From positions 1 through 17,940 of the forward strand of contig JBMNVL010000033.1 in NCBI GenBank assembly GCA_050946775.1: a stretch of DNA of 17,940 nucleotides, read 5' to 3'. Shown one piece after another: positions 14,925 to 17,940 of this stretch (position 1 is the first letter of the stretch; the number at the start of each line of letters is the position of its first letter). The notes below the pieces were generated by a model. The model searched no databases. It had not been told where the DNA came from and worked only from the letters and a program-made list of their open reading frames with translations. This DNA is from UMGS1474 sp050946775. Its GTDB lineage: Bacteria > Bacillota > Clostridia > Oscillospirales > Acutalibacteraceae. A program made the translations under genes and the position numbers.

Positions 14925-16583
14925 TTATTCGATGGACAGAATGTAGTAATACACCGGCTGTCCGCCGCGCAGCACCGTGATGTCCACGTCGTCGCCCAGC
15001 TTGGCGCGGATCGCCTCGGCGGCCGTTTCGGCGGCCTCCTCGGGGATGTCCTCGCCGTACATCAGGGTGGCGAAGTGGGATTCCTTGCCGGCCGAACGGC
15101 GGGACGATACCAGCGATTTCGCCAGCTTGACGATGGCGTGCGCCACGTCGGTGTCGACAAACGCCAGCTTGCCGCCGTCCATCGCCAAAATCTCGCCTTC
15201 TTTGATGGCGTGCCCCTCGTAATCGCTGTTGCGGGCGGCGAAGGTGATCTGGCCGGTGGACACGTTGTCCGCCGCCTTCATCATCTCCACCCGGTTGGCG
15301 TCGTCACCGGCGTCGGGATCGAAGGCCAGCATGGCCGAAACCCCTTGCGGGATGGTGCGGGTCGGCAGGACGAACACCTTGCGGTCGGCCAGCGGAACGG
15401 TCTGCTCGGCCGCGAGGATGATGTTTTTATTGTTGGGCAAAACGAACACCGTTTTGGCCGGCGTCGCCTGAATGGCGCCCAGGATATCGTCGGTCGAAGG
15501 ATTCATCGTCTGACCGCCCGATACCACGTGATCGCATCCCAGATCGGTGAAGAGCTCCTTCAGCCCGTCGCCGGCCGCTACCGCCACGAAGCCGTAGTCG
15601 TTTTCCGGCTCGGCCCGCTCATAGGCCGGCTGCTGTACGCCCTCGTCCGCCACCCAGGCGGCGTTGGCGTGCTGGATGCGCATATTTTCGACCTTGACGG
15701 TCTCGAACTGGCCGTATTTCACGCCCTCGGACAGCGCCTTGCCGGGGTCGTTGGTGTGGACGTGGACCTTGATGATCTCCTCGTCGTCCACCACCACGAC
15801 GCAGTCGCCGATGGACTCGAGATACGCCCGCAAACGGGCGGGATCACGGGTGCAGCCCTTGTCCCGTCCCACGATGAATTCGGTGCAGTAGGCAAAGGTG
15901 ATCTCGGTATCCAGCGCGCCGGCCGCGCTGACCTTTTTCTCGGACGCGGCGGCGCCTTCTTCCTCGGCCACCACGGCGCCGCCGGCCAGCACGTCCTGCA
16001 TCGCCCGCAGCACCAGGCAAAGCCCCTGTCCGCCGGCGTCCACCACGCCGGCCTTTTTCAGCACCGGCAGCAGCTCGGGAGTGCGCGCCAGCGAGGCCTC
16101 CGCCTCGTCGCAGATGGCCGCCCAAACGCCCAGCGCGTCGGCGCCGCTTTTGGCGGCGGCCTTGCCCTTTTCGGCGGCTTCCCGCGCCACCGTCAAAATG
16201 GTGCCCTCGGTGGGCTTCATCACGGCTTTGTACGCCGCCTCGACGCCCAGACCCAGCGCGTCGGCCAGATCGGCGCCGTCGGCAGTCTCCTTGCCCTTGA
16301 GCCCCTTGGAGAAGCCGCGGAACAGCAGCGACAAAATCACACCGGAATTGCCCCTGGCGCCGCGCAGCATCGCCGCGGCGGCGGTCTTGGCGGCTTCGCC
16401 GACGGTGGGATCCTCCAGCCGCACCAGCTCCCGGGCGGCGGAAGAGATGGTCATCGACATATTGGTGCCGGTGTCCCCATCGGGCACCGGGAAAACGTTG
16501 AGTTCATCGACCGATTGTTTGACCTTGGCCAGAGAGCGGGACGCGGATACGATGGCGTCCCGCAGCAAACTACCTTGAATCAT
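14925..16583 (-). CDS. fakA: Fatty acid kinase catalytic subunit (DAK2 domain, FakA/YloV)
   Basis: This 552-residue protein has the three-part FakA/YloV layout. The N-terminal Dak2 (DhaL-type) domain carries the metal and nucleotide site PVPDGDTGTN (32-41, with D35 and D37), the LRGARGNSG loop (73-81) and VVDAGGQG (180-187). A middle domain and a C-terminal domain ending in QPVYYYILSIE follow. FakA phosphorylates fatty acids bound to a FakB (DegV family) partner so that exogenous or recycled fatty acids can enter phospholipids. No fakB is present in the window, as is common because fakB genes usually lie elsewhere. An AAGGAG site eight bases before the ATG fixes the start. It follows yloU and ends 14 bases before a strong terminator hairpin. 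The enzyme is cytoplasmic. The name is certain at family level. Confidence 0.94.
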   Translation of the reverse strand: MIQGSLLRDAIVSASRSLAKVKQSVDELNVFPVPDGDTGTNMSMTISSAARELVRLEDPTVGEAAKTAAAAMLRGARGNSGVILSLLFRGFSKGLKGKETADGADLADALGLGVEAAYKAVMKPTEGTILTVAREAAEKGKAAAKSGADALGVWAAICDEAEASLARTPELLPVLKKAGVVDAGGQGLCLVLRAMQDVLAGGAVVAEEEGAAASEKKVSAAGALDTEITFAYCTEFIVGRDKGCTRDPARLRAYLESIGDCVVVVDDEEIIKVHVHTNDPGKALSEGVKYGQFETVKVENMRIQHANAAWVADEGVQQPAYERAEPENDYGFVAVAAGDGLKELFTDLGCDHVVSGGQTMNPSTDDILGAIQATPAKTVFVLPNNKNIILAAEQTVPLADRKVFVLPTRTIPQGVSAMLAFDPDAGDDANRVEMMKAADNVSTGQITFAARNSDYEGHAIKEGEILAMDGGKLAFVDTDVAHAIVKLAKSLVSSRRSAGKESHFATLMYGEDIPEEAAETAAEAIRAKLGDDVDITVLRGGQPVYYYILSIE

Positions 16584-16613
16584 GTCAGCACTCCTTTACC
16601 CGGACGCCGCGCG

Positions 16614-16967
16614 TCACTCGGACTTCATGCCGTCAACGAAAACGTTGACCTTTTTGACCTGCAGACCGGTCGCCTGCTCCACCGTGTAGCGCACCTTGTT
16701 GACGATGCTCTTGGCGATGGCGGAAATATTCATCCCGTAGATCACCGAAATATGCAGATCGACCACCAGCTTGTCGTTTTCGCTGCGCACGCGGATGCCG
16801 TCGTCGGCAAAATCCCGGCGATAAAATACCGAACGAAGCCCCTGCCGGGTGCCGCTTTTGACCATGCCCGCCACTCCGTAGCAGGACGTGGCCGCCGTAC
16901 CGACCAGATAGGAGAAATATTCCTGCGAGATCTCGATCGTGCCCAGGGGATTGTCAATACGGATCAT
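16614..16967 (-). CDS. yloU: Asp23/Gls24 family protein (YloU-like)
   Basis: This 117-residue protein belongs to the Asp23/Gls24 (DUF322) family. It begins with the typical strand that introduces the family (residues 4-15, ending in ISQEY), has a VVDLHISVIYG strand in the middle (about 67-77) and ends in VKKVNVFVDGM. There is no signal peptide or membrane span. In Bacillota the YloU type is almost always encoded directly before the DAK2-domain protein YloV/FakA, as here with a 30-base gap. Members are linked to envelope stress and alkaline shock, but the molecular role of YloU is not settled. The ATG start has GGGAGAAG close upstream, and a consensus promoter lies further up. Family assignment is firm; function is not. 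Confidence 0.93.
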   Translation of the reverse strand: MIRIDNPLGTIEISQEYFSYLVGTAATSCYGVAGMVKSGTRQGLRSVFYRRDFADDGIRVRSENDKLVVDLHISVIYGMNISAIAKSIVNKVRYTVEQATGLQVKKVNVFVDGMKSE

Positions 16968-17042
16968 TCTTCTCCCGCCTTTCTATGCGTCCGGCCGTCG
17001 CCCGGCCGAAAAATCCTTTTGAAAAATATTCAAACTCGCATT

Positions 17043-17071
17043 AGTATAGCACACTTTTTTGCTATAATCAA
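17043..17071 (-). promoter_or_regulatory. Sigma-A type promoter for yloU-fakA
   Basis: On the minus strand TTGATT (17066-17071) and TATACT (17043-17048) are separated by exactly 17 bases. The pair lies 76 bases upstream of the Asp23-family start, in the gap after ymdB. It is the natural promoter for the yloU-fakA pair. Confidence 0.8.
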
Positions 17072-17105
17072 GTCTTCGCGGTATTTCCCGCAAAATGCAC
17101 ACATT

Positions 17106-17876
17106 TTACCGTGCGTCCAGCCGTTCCACCGCAACACAATGCCCGGTTTGGTCGTCAAGAGTAAACAGCACCGCGTTCATCATGCACGGCCCGTCGGCCG
17201 CGGCGAAACGCACCGGCAGCTTGCCGTGCATCTTTTCGATCGACTGCTCGGGACGGACTCCCAGCACCGACAAAACCGGCCCGGTCATCCCGACGTCGGT
17301 GATAAAGCCGGTGCCGTTCGGCAGGATCTGCTCGTCGGCGGTGGCGACGTGGGTGTGGGTCCCGAACACCGCCGACACCCGGCCGTCGGCGTAAAACGCG
17401 AGCGCCTTTTTCTCGGCCGTCGCCTCGGCGTGAAAATCCACCACGCAAAAGCGGGGACGTCCCGCCTGCTCCAGCAGCCGGTCCAACGTATCGAACGGAT
17501 CGGCCAGCGGTTCCATGTACACCACGCCCATCAGATTGATCACCGCGAGCGAAAACCGCCCCTTGTCCACCGTGTACAGCCCGCCTCCGGGAGCGGCGGA
17601 CGGGAAATTGGCCGGGCGCAAAAGCCCCGGGGTGCGGTCCAGCGACTCGTAATATTCCCGCCGGCGGAAGGTGTGGTTGCCGCCGGTGATGACGTCGGCG
17701 CCGCTGTCAAAAATGTGCTGCGCCGCGGCAGGGGTGATCCCGTTGCCGTCGGCGGCGTTTTCACCGTTGACGATACACACGTCCACCCCGTATTGCCGCT
17801 TGACGGGCGGCAAGACACGCCGCAGATGGGCGCAGCCGGCGCTGCCGACCACGTCCCCGACACATAAAACCCGCAT
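17106..17876 (-). CDS. ymdB: YmdB-family metallophosphoesterase
   Basis: This 256-residue protein matches the YmdB (TIGR00282) family of dinuclear-metal phosphoesterases, known to hydrolyse 2',3'-cyclic nucleotides and to affect RNA turnover and the biofilm/motility switch in Bacillus. The signature blocks are visible in order: GDVVG with D8, NGENAA with E39 and N40, GNHTF with N67 and H68, DFHAEATAEK with H149, GTHTHV with H174 and H176, and ITDVGMTG near 192-199. These supply the expected metal ligands and the catalytic His. Length is normal for the family and there is no signal peptide, so it is cytoplasmic. The ATG start is set by GAGGGAG four bases upstream. In many Bacillota ymdB follows the RNase Y gene. 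Here a hairpin terminator lies just upstream and the preceding gene is outside the window. The assignment is secure; the physiological substrate is known only from relatives. Confidence 0.95.
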   Translation of the reverse strand: MRVLCVGDVVGSAGCAHLRRVLPPVKRQYGVDVCIVNGENAADGNGITPAAAQHIFDSGADVITGGNHTFRRREYYESLDRTPGLLRPANFPSAAPGGGLYTVDKGRFSLAVINLMGVVYMEPLADPFDTLDRLLEQAGRPRFCVVDFHAEATAEKKALAFYADGRVSAVFGTHTHVATADEQILPNGTGFITDVGMTGPVLSVLGVRPEQSIEKMHGKLPVRFAAADGPCMMNAVLFTLDDQTGHCVAVERLDAR

Positions 17877-17897
17877 GATCTCCCTCTTTTCGTGAAA

Positions 17898-17931
17898 AGG
17901 CCGTTTTCCGCCAACCGGCGAAAAACGGCCT
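17898..17931 (-). terminator. Rho-independent terminator of the gene upstream of ymdB
   Basis: A 15-bp stem with one mismatch (arms 17898-17912 and 17917-17931) closes on an AACC loop and is followed on the minus strand by TTTTC. It ends whatever minus-strand gene lies beyond the right edge. It stands only 21 bases before the ymdB start, leaving no room for a separate ymdB promoter between them. Confidence 0.7.
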
Positions 17932-17940
17932 GATTCGTTT

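Noticed and set aside
17018..17068. Plus-strand promoter-like boxes (TTGAAA with TAGTAT, and a TATAAT) in the ymdB-yloU gap
   Set aside because: They lead only into the antisense of ymdB with no plus-strand gene, and they overlap the well-formed minus-strand promoter in an A/T-rich gap.

Overview
The window is a compact, GC-rich stretch of a bacterial chromosome. The gene content points to a spore-former-related Bacillota lineage, probably Clostridia and perhaps Oscillospirales: an Asp23/YloU-FakA-RecG string, a YmdB phosphodiesterase, a rhodanese-less ThiI beside its own cysteine desulfurase, a class B type sortase and a SpoIID domain. The taxonomy is an inference from families and order, because no rRNA is present. 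Stops include TAA, TAG and TGA, so the code looks standard. All recognisable genes but one read on the minus strand, so transcription runs from the right end to the left. No gap without a gene exceeds about 220 bases. I saw no tRNA, rRNA, CRISPR array, insertion sequence or phage gene.

Right part (about 17.9 to 10.1 kb): ymdB follows the terminator of an unseen upstream gene. A strong promoter then drives asp23-like yloU and fakA (DAK2 domain, fatty acid kinase). A terminator hairpin separates fakA from recG. valS follows recG with its own sigma-A type promoter and no room for a T-box leader, and it ends at a 17-bp perfect terminator stem.

Middle part (about 10.0 to 7.6 kb): two small membrane proteins with similar Pro/Gln/Val repeat N-termini, each with its own promoter. 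The second is interrupted by one in-frame TGA and carries a CxxCxxCxxC string. After them come an Lgt-family membrane enzyme with an unusual Cys-rich signature, an unrecognised 73-residue acidic protein and, on the plus strand, a 38-residue single-span membrane peptide. The last two genes converge on a shared bidirectional terminator.

Left part (7.4 to 0 kb): one tight four-gene transcript from a consensus promoter: cysteine desulfurase, catalytically complete sortase, thiI, and a very large CinA fusion. The desulfurase and ThiI fit tRNA 4-thiouridine synthesis. The other two genes form an unexpected cell-surface pair. The last gene encodes CinA in frame with a transmembrane segment, a sortase fold lacking the catalytic His and Cys, a Thr-rich linker and a SpoIID lytic-transglycosylase domain. 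The CinA/surface junction also carries a TGATG in another frame, so either a true fusion or a one-base disruption of two overlapping genes is possible. This locus and the TGA-interrupted gene are the main things to look at again.
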